Positions 22,983-35,728 of a stretch of DNA of 64,000 nt are shown here, piece by piece. The stretch lies in assembly GCA_027886175.1 (NCBI GenBank), contig JAJNNQ010000026.1:31576001-31640000 (forward strand), in the 5' to 3' direction. The notes under the pieces are model-generated. The model was not told the DNA's origin and ran no database searches. It saw only the letters and a list, made by a program, of their open reading frames with translations. Position 1 is the stretch's first letter; each line of letters opens with the position of its first letter. Position numbers and translations under genes: made by a program. Source of the DNA: Phylloscopus collybita. Taxonomy: Eukaryota > Chordata > Aves > Passeriformes > Phylloscopidae.

Positions 22983-24789
22983 CAATATTACAAGAACTAT
23001 TGTCCTTATTTAGAAAGTCACAAGACATAGTGTATCCCCATATTAGAACTTGTACAGTGTGGATTTAAGTTTATTCTGGATGAAATCACTTTCTGGTTTT
23101 CCCTTTAAGTCTTCCACTGCTTCTAATTCTAATGTGATCACCCATGCTTCACACAATGTTATCTCAAAAACTCAGTGCCACTTGCAGCTTGGTTATATAA
23201 AGTTTTGGAGCTTTTAAGCATTTTTTGTGCAGTTGTCTTTATGCTGGCATCTAACCCTTCTGAAACATCATCTGAAGCCAGGGGGGATCTCAAAGAACAC
23301 CTCTGGGACACCTCAAAACACCTCAATTTACAGAATTGATTTTGTGCCCTTATGAAAAGAGGTTGTTACACATTTATTTGCAATTGTCTACAACTCCATT
23401 AGATATTTTGATTCCTGTTACAGTCAGTGAAAATATAGTCAATGCAGTCAGGGAATTCAAAATCCAAATTAAATAGATATCCAAGACTTGGTTAACCAAA
23501 TTCCACTACCACGGGACTATAACAACGGTGCCTTCCATACCTAAGAGTATCTGAATTGTTTTTTTGATATAGAACTGAATATTGTCCTTAATTAATAAAA
23601 AAGCAAAATGCAACTGTGTGGTACTGGAAGCTGCATTTCTGGGCCTGGAACAGCATGTGCTGCTCATGCAGCCATTACAGAGGCTAAGAGTTAGCAGTCT
23701 CCAACTCTCATCCTTGTATTTTCTCTGGGGTGTAAATCAGTAAATATTTGGTATTCACCTTAAGCTGAAAAGGGATAATAGCCTGAAAGTAGTAACATTT
23801 TTACAGCAGCTCCCTTGTACATAGTGCAAGACCAAAAGAAGGTGCCCATGCATCTGGTTGCACAGAAAGCATAGGACAAAAGCACATGAGAATAAATTAA
23901 AATGATATCACAACTCTAATCACAGTTTCTTCTGACACTCTAATTGCTTTCCTTCCTGTGCATGTAATCAATATCTGACTTGCCAGGTGTCTCAGCCTTT
24001 CCAGAGCTGTGTGCCCCTAGCAATGGCAACAAACACCTGCCACTTTCACACTCTGGGGAGAAAATACTATGGATGCTATGAGGCCTAGAATGGGAAGAGT
24101 GATTTTGTAACTCCAAGGCAAACAGCTGTGTTACCCCAGCACTGCTATTTAGCCAGCATTTGTCTTTCTTCATGAAAGTAATGCTTAGTATCTAAATAGA
24201 CTTATCTTCAAAGAGTTAAACAAACCTTAGGTAATTAGTCCATACAGCATCCTGCAAAGGATGCTCTCTTTTCAAATTCAAAGTATATAGTATATCTGCT
24301 TAAACCAAAGTATAAAGTAAACATAAGTGGAGATCTCTGTTGAGCTCTAATGATTGGATCACTGGCAACAGCAACAGTTGCAACTCTCTTCTGTTTTATA
24401 TCTTTTCCAAGGTTTGGAAGCAAAATTTTCTTTGCATGTTATTTTAAGGAATATTTAGGCTAAAAGACGGATATAAGGTAAAATTATGAAAGTTAATAAA
24501 ATATGAAATTAGTGACAAAAATGTAAAAACCCCACATTTTAATAAAATACACTCAAATGTTTTTTCTTTAAAGGCAAAGTTTTAGGATTTTTAAAAATAT
24601 CTAATAATATATTTCCTCAAATATGCTTGCTGCTTCCACAAATCCCTAATTTAAATTGTTCAGTAGAACAGCTTATTGTGGTGTGTGGCCTGCTGCACTA
24701 CTCCTGCCCTAAATTAATGTCCAGCTTAAAGCATCATGAATCTTATGCAGTGGCACAAGACAAACCTTTTTTTTTTTCTGAATTTCAAG
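22983..24789. other. unique DNA with minor open frames
   Basis: No repeat family is seen. Minus-strand open frames at 23940-24173 and 24235-24423 are of the length expected by chance and lack paired splice sites. Confidence 0.5.
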
Positions 24790-24891
24790 AATCTGCTTGA
24801 CAAGACATATGTCTAACAGCTGTAGGAAAGAAAGAATTAAAGATGAAGGATGTCCCTTGCCTTCTGCTTCTCCCAGCAATTTACTTCACTG
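24790..24891 (+). other. candidate exon with start codon and signal peptide (coding 24843-24891)
   Basis: A long T-rich tract ending in tttctgaatttcaag makes a strong acceptor at 24789. The exon contains an ATG at 24843 with A at position -3, and ends at 24891 before a consensus donor GTAAGC. The encoded start, MKDVPCLLLLPAIYFT plus one base, has the charge-then-hydrophobic pattern of a secretory signal peptide, and the phase-1 boundary after it is typical of secreted and membrane proteins. An upstream ATG at 24809 would start a short frame that stops at the junction with the next candidate exon. The next candidate exon (26324-26413) begins in the matching phase. The protein is not recognised. 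A chance pseudo-exon is not excluded. Confidence 0.3.
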
Positions 24892-26323
24892 GTAAGCATT
24901 TTGTGATTAAACACCATTTCTTAAAAACTGTTTGAGAGGTTTTCTCAGCCTTCAGAAGTTTTTGTATTGTAGTTAGGGAAAGGAGGAGTCACTTCTTTGG
25001 GTTGGTATTCACCTGTCTGTGCAGACAAACCTACCCCCTCTTCCGAGTGCTACAGGAGGTGGAACATGCACGGCCCTGAAAATCATCTTTTGAAGAATCA
25101 AGATTTAATGTGCAAAAATCTCTCACGATACTTATTTTACACAGAAAATTGCAGCAAAGCACAAACATTAGATTTTCTGATTATTTATATCAGATAACGT
25201 CTGCAGTGGCTGAGGTACTATTTGAGAAACAAATGGCTCAGGACATATGGCACTAAGTGACTTTTGGCAAACCTATAGAGCGAGGCATATGGCACATGAT
25301 AACCTTGAAGGAAGAAGTGTCTCCTTGTATCTTGTTAAATCATATGATAAATTGATCTCTGAAGCTATTTCTTGACAGAAACTTGAAAAACCACATTGTT
25401 TAGATAGTCTAAATTGGAGCAGTTTTGTGCTTATTTTACTACCCAAATGTGACTGTTAATTATGTCTAACTGGTATGTGTGAACTGGTTATATGGACATG
25501 AATATGAACAGCCACCTTGTCAAGTATTGCTTTGTTTTATACAATCCTATCAGTATGTGGGTACCAGAGCATTTCACACACCTTAAGTAAATCTCATAGA
25601 AATGTTACAAAAAAGTTTCTTAAAAGTTTGAACAAGACTCTTTTTGGTTTTAAGTAAGTGTCTCAGTATCAAAATAATGAATAATTTAAGTAAGAAAATG
25701 CTATTTTTTTCTCCCAGATATTTGTTTAAATATTATGCTAATATCCTTTTCTGGCACTTAAAAATTTCTGTGCAACTTGTATACAAGATACAGGTAATTC
25801 TTATGTATAGGTTGCTGAACTGAAATAATTTCGTATCACATAATCATTAATCAGGATTATAATTTTAACAAAAGAGAACTAGGACTATGTAGATTGTTTT
25901 ACCACAACGATTTTTATGCTACACAGTCTTGCTGCAAATTCCACAGAAAATTAGTTATCAAAGTGGTAAATAATCTCTTTTCCTAATCAATATTTTTTTC
26001 ACTCAGAAAGACAGATTTACCAAGGCAAAGACATTATTTTGATGTGCAGTGATAAAACAAAAAGGGTGTTTAATGACAGTTTCAAGCCACACATAGTAAG
26101 GCTGTTAATTTTATGATGGAATATCCAGTCTTCATTACCAAGAGAACTTGAATAAAAATTGAACCCTATTTTCCCTAAAAGAATAAATTAGGGATATAGC
26201 CTTGACTTTCTCAAGTTTAAAGATGTTTTTTGTAGGATCAGGGATGAACATGCAGCACCTTGAAGCATACAAACCTAAATCTGTCCAGAGGTTGTGTTGT
26301 ATTATTTCTTTAATCTGCATCAG

Positions 26324-26413
26324 AATCATTTCATGATCTGTCTCAGATTGGCACTGGAAGAGTTTCTGGAATACAGAGTGACTATTTGTATGGCCAGAAT
26401 AGCCAATTTGGAG
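26324..26413 (+). other. candidate coding exon, phase 1-1, downstream of the signal-peptide exon
   Basis: The acceptor attatttctttaatctgcatcag (ending 26323) and the donor GTAAGC (26414) are both good. The 90-base exon joins the 24790-24891 candidate in frame. The split codon becomes Glu and the product continues ESFHDLSQIGTGRVSGIQ, then SDYLYGQNSQFG, leaving phase 1. The sequence is polar and glycine/serine-rich without cysteines. The minus strand is open for about 98 codons over 26135-26428, so an antisense coding reading is a competing explanation. No known family was recognised. Confidence 0.3.
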
Positions 26414-26732
26414 GTAAGCATATTTCTACATCATTTTTGTAATCAAAAACCTTCCTGATGTAAGTATTTGTAGAATTACAGCTGAGAGGATTTTTTTAAG
26501 AGGTTGGACCCAGTTCAACATCCTGAATAGCACTTCCAAATATCACCAGTAGATCCAGCCAACTGGCATGCACCAATGTCTACAGAGTAGTTTTCTGCAG
26601 CCCACAGGATGTCTGAAGCTGGTTATAGGAAACCTGACAGCACCTGAACTGGTAAATATTTTGGAAATTTCCATTGCCTTCACAGTGAATTTGTTTCTTA
26701 TAATCAAGCCCATCTAAAATTAGTTAATTTAC

Positions 26733-27280
26733 TGGGTTAGGCTGGAGCATTTTCTTCATAGTGGCTGGCATGAGGCTGTGATGTGGATCTGTGCTGGAAG
26801 TAGTGTGGATAATGCAGTGATGCTTTAGTTATTACTAAGCAGTGTCTATACAGGGTCAAGGCTTTTCCTGCTCCTCACCCCATCCCACCACTGAGAAGGC
26901 TGGGATTGCACAGGGAGTTGGGAGGGGACACAGGACAGCCAATCCCATCTGACCAAAGGGATAGCCCAAACCATATGGCAATAAAACTACAGGAAAGGTT
27001 GGAGAGGAAGCTCCTGCTTGGGCTTTGCATTGGTTTGCTGGCAGTGAATGGTTATCTTAATTTCATCACTTCTCTCTCTTCAGTTTGGTTTCTCTTTATT
27101 ATTTTCCTTCTCATTACTCAATATTGTTTTCTTAAATTATTTCATTTCAATTGTTATGCTCTTATCTCATTTTATGAGTTTTCTCAATTTTACCCTTCCA
27201 AATCTCTTCCCCATCTCACAGAGGGGTGGGATAGTTAGCAAGCAGCTGTGTGGAGCTTAGTCGCCAGCTGGAGCTAAACA
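26733..27280 (+). mobile_element. LTR of an avian ERV, plus strand
   Basis: It starts with tgggttaggctggagcatt and follows a well-known bird LTR: 'agttattactaagcagtg', the 'cccaccactgagaaggctggg' block, 'gggagttgggaggggaca', and near the 3' end 'gagttttctcaattttaccct' with 'ccccatctcacagaggggtggg'. It ends ...gagctaaaca. Relative to the usual form part of the central region is replaced or deleted. It is related to the minus-strand LTRs at 15.9 and 19.4 kb. No internal viral sequence is present, so it is a solo LTR. The 110-codon frame within it is chance. Confidence 0.8.
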
Positions 27281-29653
27281 GTAAGAGTCATGTAATCTAA
27301 CCATTCATTTAAACTTTTCTTTCCCTCAGTATATAAAAGGGAAAATCTACAGGCTTATTTTTGTAAGGTAGATACAGAAGTAAAACTTAAAAAAACCCCA
27401 CCTGAAAATTTGAACTAGACACTAAACTTGTAGATGGATAAAACTATGTCAGATGAATCTCTTACAGCATCAACTATTCATCATCAAAGAACAATTTTCA
27501 ATAGCTTCAAAAGCTAATCTGCTTTTGACCTTCAGGGCTAATAGAACATATCTGATCCCATGTCCACAGAGCCAAAGAGAGCCTGATGTGTATCTCTAAT
27601 AGGCTCTTGGACTGGGGCTATAGTGTGGGACCCATAAGCTGCTGAAAAAATGCAGAACACCCTCAGACTCTGGGGAAGCTGATGAGGGGCAGGGGTCATC
27701 CTTATCTTTCTGGTCAGAAGAAGATGAAAGCTGCATTTCTTCTCAAAGACTTTCCTAGCTAATTATGCTGTGCATTTCCATGGACAAAGTATTGACCCAC
27801 CTACTAGGAATTGTGTCTTCCATTTTAATAGAAACCAAATTACACTGTAGGCATCTAACTGACCACACTAACGCACATGTAATCTGGGAGATAATAGGAA
27901 TAAATCATCAGAATAGTTTGATCCTATTTAGGCTATTTAAAGACAAATTCAGGCTGTAGAACATATATATGTATTCTTGCAAGGAACATCTAATAAGTGG
28001 ATTTAATAAAAATTAAAATGAAACAATCATAAATTCAAATTTATTTTCATTAGCTTAATACAATTTTCAATTATTCATTAAATTTAATTAAAAAATAAAC
28101 TATACTCTTCAAACTCTAATTGTATCTTCTTACACGGATGATTTTATAATTACAAAGGAAAATCATTCTAACAGAAAGGAAATTGTTTGCAAAAAGGTGT
28201 TAAAATTGATTTTTGTTAGGGTAGCACACCAAATACATTTTAATAAAGCAGTCAGACTGGAATTGGACACAAGATCTGTAACAGGCACATTTAAAAACTA
28301 GCTCCCGTCTTCCAAAAATAACCTATTTGTGTCAATTTTAATTATGAACTGACATCACTAAAAAGAAATGACCCTACACAATCTTGATTCAGAATATACA
28401 TACTTTATATGAAATTTCATATTACTGCTAATGCATTGCAAATAATTACCTTATTCAACTGCTCAGAGTTTAAACAGACATTTTAATACTCCATAAAGAA
28501 AAATAAACATCATCATGTAGACCCAAGCTTTTATAGAAGGAATTCTGCCTTTTCAATTCTCCCATAAAGCTCATGCCTGTTTAATGGAAATTACTTGCAG
28601 ATCTTATGTGGACATGAAATTTATATAAATAGAATTTGTATATGAAACTGATTCACTTTTTAATTTCTGTTGCAAATCTATCTACCCACTCATATCCTTC
28701 ACTGATCACACTTTAGTTAATATATTGATGATCCTGACTGTTGGTTACACCTGAAAATGCTGCACACCAATAGCTGGGTACACACCCACCACACAGAAAA
28801 GACTAAGGAGCAAAATACATTTTCTTCTTTGAACTCACTGGATTCTGAGCTACTTTTTATTTTTCAGACTCTTCCCAAAATGGCCTGGCAGGATGCTAAA
28901 TCAGGATGCTGGAGAGCCACAGGAGAGGATGGCTGAGCAGCAGCACTGACAATGTGCTGCCTGTCCTCTGCCCCACAGCCCCAGGTTTGGGGAGTAGCAC
29001 TGGGAGAGCAATTGCTGCTGCCACCACCACTTCACCTCTGCATTCCTGAAATCTGCCTCTGTGTACACATCTTCATCACAACAAAGCTTCACCAAGCTGT
29101 CCTGGCAGGGAGGAGAAACTTAGCCACCTCCTTTGTTCTGTTGATAGTGTTTGTTCACATTCTGCTTATTTATCTTTTTTAATGATGCACCCAATGTTAC
29201 ATAAACAGGGTATGTTAACTTCCTAATTATTTAATGTTGAGCATTAATTGGTGCAGTAAATTATTTATAATGCCCTCAATGTCTCTGGCCTTTCCAATTA
29301 TGGCATCTGCTAATACACATAGGACTCTATCTACAGCCTGGAATGTCAAATTACAGTAGTCTTGTTTAAAAAATGTATTTCTCTGTGTAAGGCCATGAAT
29401 GGGCTGTAAAGCAGGGCAGATAATGATCTTTTAAGTAAACAGATTTGGAAGAAGCAAAGCAATGAAATGCAGTTTTCCCCTGACACAAGTTAAAACCATA
29501 GTTTTAATAATTTTTTAAAATAAAGCTTTCAAATATGCATACTTTATAAAACAAAATGATCACTTAAAGTAAAATGACTTTTTAGCCATTTTAAAATAAA
29601 ATGAGCCCCTAATTGTTTTATGTCAGTTGCTTACCCTCTGCCTTTCTCTGCAG
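27281..29653. other. unique AT-rich DNA, slightly GC-richer at 28861-29120
   Basis: 28861-29120 is notably less AT-rich than its flanks and has a strong acceptor (ctactttttatttttcag), but every frame closes quickly or lacks a donor. No known repeat was identified. The rest shows nothing. Confidence 0.45.
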
Positions 29654-29817
29654 TCATTCTACAGTAATTCACTTGAAATCCAGAAAAAAGGTAACTATTC
29701 TTCTGGACTCCTAATGTGAATTTCACTGGGTTTAATATACATTTATAGCTATTAGAACTGGAAATCTATGCAAATTATATTTCTTATTTTCCTATTTTAG
29801 CTTTATCAAAGGAATGA
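29654..29817 (+). other. candidate last two coding segments of a plus-strand gene (29654-29690, 29801-29817)
   Basis: A very good acceptor (ccctctgcctttctctgcag) precedes a 37-base segment 29654-29690 ending at a donor GTAACT. After a 110-base intron a second good acceptor (ttcttattttcctattttag) opens a segment that stops in frame at 29815-29817. Joined, they read SFYSNSLEIQKKALSKE then stop. The first segment needs phase 0 at its start, whereas the candidate at 26413 leaves phase 1, so at least one exon would be missing between them. The next AATAAA signal lies near 30589. The 37-base exon is short; this is a weak model. Confidence 0.15.
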
Positions 29818-30320
29818 TTTTCATCACTTGATAAGATGTCTGACATTTTGAAAGGTAAGGGCTTTGTTCTGTCATAAATAATATCTTTGGGTCAAGGCAA
29901 TGCTATTCAGATCAAGTCAAAGCAAAGAGTTGGACAAAAAAAAAAATCACCTCAATTCAAGGGCAAAATAAGAAACAGTTGACTGGAAAAACCTTTCCAC
30001 AGCTTGTGTCAGCAAGAGAGTCTTCTGGGGAAGATTTTTCTGTGCTGGTGGGGATCAAATCACCTGTCAGGTTTCTGAAGGGACACATCAGTCAGATTTG
30101 ACACATTGATGATTGCTCCATTAAATCACCACGGTGGTCCTGATCTGTCTCATCAAGTCAGATGAATTTTCTTTTGAGGAGGCTTGAAATGGTAAACTGT
30201 TTTTCAAATTTCTTGATTGAAGACTTCTCTTGTCTAATGGATCATAAAACTCTATCCAAATAACAACGTATTTTAGAACATACATTTTTGTCCTGTTACA
30301 TATGTTAACTAGCAGATGTA

Positions 30321-30480
30321 TTTGTTTTTTTTCTTTTCCTTTCTCTTTTTCTTTTCCTATTATTTTTTTTTCTGTTTTTATTTTCTGTTTCTCTTTTCTG
30401 CTTCTCTACCTTCACTTTCCTTTTTCATCTTTCCCCTTCTCTTTTCCATCTCATCTCTCATTTGTCTCATTTTTTCCTCC
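30321..30480 (+). repeat. 160-base pyrimidine-rich tract
   Basis: Almost pure T and C with scattered single A or G, no fixed period. The minus strand is correspondingly purine-rich. Confidence 0.85.
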
Positions 30481-30483
30481 ATT

Positions 30484-31618
30484 AAAAGCTACATAGTATA
30501 TTCAAAAACCTAAGTACATTTCCTAAAGTTCTCTAATAAATTTACGTCAAAGAAAAAGAAGGAAAAATATCAGATAACTCTGGAGAACAATAAAGCTTTT
30601 AGAATGCAGAGGGTTCCTCTGACAAAGTAGTTCTGAGACATGTATTATATTTCATTATGTTCCTGGGTTTTCTACTAACATTTTTCATGTCCACCTAGAG
30701 TTTTGCATGTATGAATATTTAAACAATCTATAGAAATTAATAAATTAAGTGATCAGTACTTTAAATATTTCTCCCTTGACTTTTGCCACAAATAGGTATG
30801 TGATAGTCTCAAATCCTTATTTGAATAGATTATGCTCATACTTGGCGTGACACTGGGAAGATGACTTTTTGTTGGCATGACCTTGGCACTCCTTAGATAG
30901 AAACTTGGGAACAAATCTCTGACCCAGCACCTGCCTGATTTGAAGTTCTCTGGAGATAAACCTGCTGTTGACATTTAAACATGGATGCTTCCCTCTTCAG
31001 CCAGCATAAGGAAACTTCACATCACATCACACTTCCTGGTTGCCTACATTTAGCCTATGCAATCTGTATTTCAACATCTCCAACAGCTATTTAACTTAAA
31101 ATCCCAGTCTCTGTTAAAAGCCACTTATATTTCTCCAAGCACTGATTCCCTTTGAGATAGTTCAATTAAAATCAAAAGGGAACAAAAGCAAATAAGTAAA
31201 TAAATAAATAGATAAAGGTTAAAAAAATGGAAGCTCTGCAAGCTGTCTCATGTGTCTTTTTAATCAATGGCCTTTCTGAGGGGCTATCCTTACATCCAAT
31301 GTGAGTAAACCATTCCTGATCAATCAGGAGCCAGTGCAAAAAATCATTATGAATACTGAGGGGGGACATCTACACAAGACAGGTTTAAGGTGTGGGTAAA
31401 GGGGTTAATTATGCAGCAAAGCAGCCTGACAGTCATCATTTCCCCTGATTTGCTTTTGCCCAAGATAATAACTGGCACTGTGGGTTTCTCATCTGCATGG
31501 CTTCCTTCCACTACAGAGTAACACAAAAAACATATATTCCCCAGAAAGGATATGCACAGGAGAGGCAAGGGAACAATGTGTAGACTGCTCTGAACAAGGA
31601 AAGTAACTTTCTCCCCAG
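30484..31618. other. unique AT-rich DNA, nothing recognised
   Basis: Contains a short (AAAT)n run at 31191-31210. No supported gene. Confidence 0.5.
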
Positions 31619-31691
31619 CATCTCTTCACCTGCCTGTCAGAGCACGAGGCCTGCAACAAGATGTATGATAATCAGCCAGATAGATTTCTCT
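31619..31691 (+). other. candidate coding exon in a CpG-retaining, possibly conserved segment (low confidence)
   Basis: The acceptor aagtaactttctccccag and donor GTAAGT bracket 73 bases open in phase 0 to phase 1, giving HLFTCLSEHEACNKMYDN then QPDRFL. A second strong acceptor (cttgtttttgcag at 31751) starts a stretch open to 31878 in another frame (contains VPETSVVYPPCEKRMRQK), but its phase does not match the first exon's end. The surrounding 31.6-32.1 kb keeps more CpGs than the rest of the window. No family recognised. Confidence 0.2.
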
Positions 31692-31878
31692 GTAAGTGTG
31701 CTCTGTACTGCTCTTGGTGGGACTGGCCTTGAACCCAACTTGTTTTTGCAGCATAGATATGATGTGTCAAGCCTCAGATGTACAGACTGGAAGGCAAAGC
31801 AAATCAAAGGTCCCTGAGACATCCGTTGTGTACCCACCTTGCGAGAAACGAATGCGCCAAAAATGGGGAGTCAATTAG

Positions 31879-34800
31879 GAAGGCTGTACACAGAGAGGCT
31901 AAAGACAGATCTCCTAATTGAATGATTAATGCATGTAGCAACAAGAGCTGCTTTTCCTCAGGAGGTTTATGTTTCAACAAATACAACACTTTGCATAAGG
32001 GAAAGCATCACTGCAGATTAACTCTGGTAGAATAGCTTTCCATTGTGATAATGGTCATGTCCCATTGCAACTGGCTTATGGAATGAAATAGAAAGCTGAA
32101 AATTATGCAGATTGTTACTGGCAATGGCACAACAGCTGCTTTCTGACTGCTTTTGACTGAATCTCTAGTTTAGCACACTCATACTAAATTTAGTTGGGCA
32201 TATTTGAGGAAGACTACTCTGCCTGTGGAGTCTCAAGAGTGGTTCATAACACCTGGACAACTCTGGTTACAGACTCTTAATTTCTGCTTCACCAGAAGCT
32301 AAGTAGATTGACTAATTGTTAAATCTATGCCTGATACATTGAAGAAATTATCAAATATTTGGAAAAGGTCATAAATGAAGTTTTCTTCTCAGCTTGAAAA
32401 ATCAGAAAACACAACAGGGCCACCACATCCTAAAGACAGATATCTGTCAGGGTAATAACAAATTCATGTCCTTCTATCTGCTAAAAATTAGTGAAGGTGT
32501 TGTATCAGACCTCTGTATAAAAAAAGGCTAAGTACAGAGAATGCCAATAAATGCCCAACAGCATTTGTGCCAATGCAATTTTAAGAGGTATCAACCCTGT
32601 TTCCTGCATGCCTGACACATATGCTTACAAAAAACCAGCTCTAATTGACTGAGAACTATTGAAGTCTAAAACTAATTCTAGTTTTTAGATAGAAGAGCCT
32701 TGAGGATTAATTCAGTATAATGCATCTGAGAGTCCCCAAAAGACAGAACCCTGCCCTTTGCTTCATCAAAGAGCTAGCCTGAGGTGAGGAAACAAAGAGA
32801 GAGTTACATGTGGCGTTATGTCAGCATTTTCCCCTCCTTATCCAAGGCAGTCTGTTCTTGGTTCATTTTTCTGGTCATGAGCTGCAGTCTATCCCCGTCA
32901 GAAAAGAAAACCAAAACAAAACATCCCAATAATGAGCATATCTGTGCATAGCCTTGCCCTATTTTTGTTCAAAACATCATAAGAGTGTGCACATTCATGA
33001 ATCTAGTTTCAATAAACAAGTTCCCTGGACATCTAAAGAAAGCATGCAAAAATGGTATTATTAAAAAGATGGTTAAAGACTTTAACTAGAGATTTAGAAC
33101 TGTTGGTAGGTATTTCAACTACTTCTGTTATAAATCACTGAGATATGGACATGTGGACCTACATTATCCTTGAAACCTCTGGATTCTTGAAACTTTGTTA
33201 TAAGCATGTGGACGTTAGTGCACTTCCACTGTTTTTATCTTCAGTTTTCATATTTATGTGTTTGCATTTTATATGATCTAATTTTTTACTTGACTTTTGT
33301 TTAGTATTCACTTTGATGTTGACACTTCTTCTATGTCATTTGAGTTATATACACTCCAAGGACTTAAGCTGTCAGTTTGGTATTTTAAATGTTTAAATGG
33401 TATGTGAAACATCTCCTTGAAGAAACAGTAGCTGTATTTTAATTTGACTTTTCAGCTGTAGCTGCCAGCGTATATCAGCTCCGTAAAGAGTACAAAATAT
33501 GGCCGAGTCTAAATGGGCAAAAGTAATTTGTTTGGAACTTAATCAAATGAAAAGGAAAGAAAACACTTTAAGTGTTAGTTATTACAAAAGTATAAATTGA
33601 GAGAAGTGGTTTTTACATTTGAAATTGGAATTTCCAATTATGGTACATAGTAATTTCACAGCTTTCATCTTCTGAAGGACAGCACTTTAATTACTTTGTG
33701 TTTTCAGACTTCATCACATAGACACAATGTAATAATTACACCATATTCATACACAGAATATTATGTATTCTGTCTCCTCTTAAAGAACTATTATTAACAG
33801 GAAGACTCAAATAGTAATACTTGTGTAGACTAGACTGGTTTGGCTGGTATGTCACACAGAGAAATTCTTTCCTTTAATTTTGTGTTAACATTCTTTTTTA
33901 TATAATCCTATGATATCTCCTAGCTGGTTCCTTTTCCAGCCTTGTCCATTCAGCTCAGCTTTTCACTCAGTAGGAATCCTAGTTCAGTCTCCCTTTTCCT
34001 TTTCCTTTCCCTTTCTCAGTCCTCTGTCACACACACATTTATCCCATTAGTGATCATCACAAAAATCATGTGAATTTGTGCAACTTCAGTGAAATTGAGT
34101 GTAGCCTGGTTAGATGATTCATTTTATTAAAAGGAAGACAAGTAAGTGAAAAGAGAGAGACAAATGGACAGTGTAGATACAGAGGTCTTTTTGTTTGGAA
34201 AATTAAGATACAAGGCTCAGAATTTTAAAGACTACAGCAAGCAGAGTTTGGAAGGTATATAAATGATATCTGAGTGTAACCCATTTCTTATTCTCTTTGG
34301 TGAAACCTTTTCAGTACAAGAAAAGAAGAATGCTGACAAGACACAAATACACTTTTTGAGAGATTTTTGATAGCAGGTACACCAGTTCTCCAGCATCAGC
34401 AGATAAAATAGGAGCTATGCCTGAGGGTACTAATTCATTTCTTTATTGAACCTTAGCAGTTTATCTATAATGACTGATTTGACACTTTATAAACAATATA
34501 AATAGCAAAGATACTTTCTGATATTTCTGTTTATTGTTCAGTTCCAGGCAATAAAAGTTGAGTTGAGGAAAAATAAAATCATATTTAATTAGTGGATTTT
34601 TTTTATGTTTCTACGGCAGATAGATAAAAGTAATGAATTTGCTTTCATAATTTTCATTTTACAGAGGTGCTGGAACTTAAAAGTGGAAGATTTCAGAGTT
34701 TTCACTGTTGATGGTGGCATTTGGGAATCCTCTTAGTCCTAAAAAACCCTCTCAAAAGTCAATCTCTCTTAGCAAGAATGCTGTGTCTTTGGAACCTGGA

Positions 34801-35144
34801 GATCAGCTTTAATAACATAACATAACAGTTACAAACACTTTAAGAAACTTTTAATTTTTAACCAAGCAGTGTCATGGTCCACTAGTTGTTTTAAAGCTAA
34901 TGAAAGATCTCAGTTATGGATACAATGTACAGTTAGGAACTCAAAATATGGATGTGATGGACAGCCACATTTCTTAACATATTGCTAATCTAAAATTTCT
35001 AAATATCTACCAAAGTAAAACTGTTCTAACTACTTGGATTAAAACCTGATGAACAGTTTCAGAAAAGGTCACTAATTCTTCCCTTTATAACAGCGTGCCA
35101 AGTGGGACATCACAAGCAGCTTGCCTCCAGGGTAGATTATTTTC
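31879..35144. other. unique AT-rich DNA, nothing recognised
   Basis: About 3.2 kb without a recognised repeat family or exon pair. 31.9-32.1 kb carries several TAAT and ATTA motifs in a complex, non-repetitive context. Confidence 0.5.
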
Positions 35145-35728
35145 CACTGGGTGAGTCAGGTGTTGCTTCTCCTTTACTTAGCACTGGTGAGGCCACACCT
35201 GGAGAGCTGTACCCAGTTCTGGGCTCCCTGTACAAAATAGGCACGGACATTCTGGAGTGCATTCATTGAGGTGCCACCAGGATGATCAAGGGACAAGAGC
35301 ACCTCTCATATGAGGAAAGTCTGAGATCTGGATTTGTTCAGTGCAGAAAATAGAAGGCTTGGAGTGACCTTATTAGTGTGTGTAAATATCTGAAGGACAG
35401 AGCCAGCCTCTTTTCAGTGATAACTAGCAATAGGACTGGAGACAATGGACACAGACTGAAACACAGGAGGTTCTGTGTGAACATTATTTCTATCAGAAGA
35501 CACTATTTCACTGTGAGGGTGGCAGAGCAGGTTGCCCAGGGAGGTTGTGGAGTCTCCATCCTTGGAGATATTCAAAAGCCTTTTGGTCAAAATCCTGGGC
35601 AACTTGTTCCAGATGGCCCTGACTGTGTAGAAGAGTTAGAAGAGATGATCCCCAGAGAAACCAACCAGTACCATTCCTACCTCCACCATTCAAACCTTAA
35701 CCATTCTTTGGTTCAGTGATTCTGGGAA
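35145..35728 (+). mobile_element. CR1 LINE 3' fragment, plus strand
   Basis: It covers the last part of ORF2 and the 3' untranslated region. Recognisable steps are 'ctggtgaggccacacctggag', 'tacccagttctgggctccc', the translated CKYLKDRASLFSV and GHRLKHRRF motifs of the CR1 ORF2 C-terminus, 'gaggttgtggagtctccatccttggag', and the short terminal repeat-like end 'ggttcagtgattctg'. The reading frame is broken by substitutions and indels, and the 5' part is missing, as in most CR1 copies. Confidence 0.92.

Noticed and set aside
26135..26428. Minus-strand open frame of about 98 codons with protein-like composition
   Set aside because: No good minus-strand splice sites; the plus strand of the same segment has both a strong acceptor and donor. 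It remains a competing reading.
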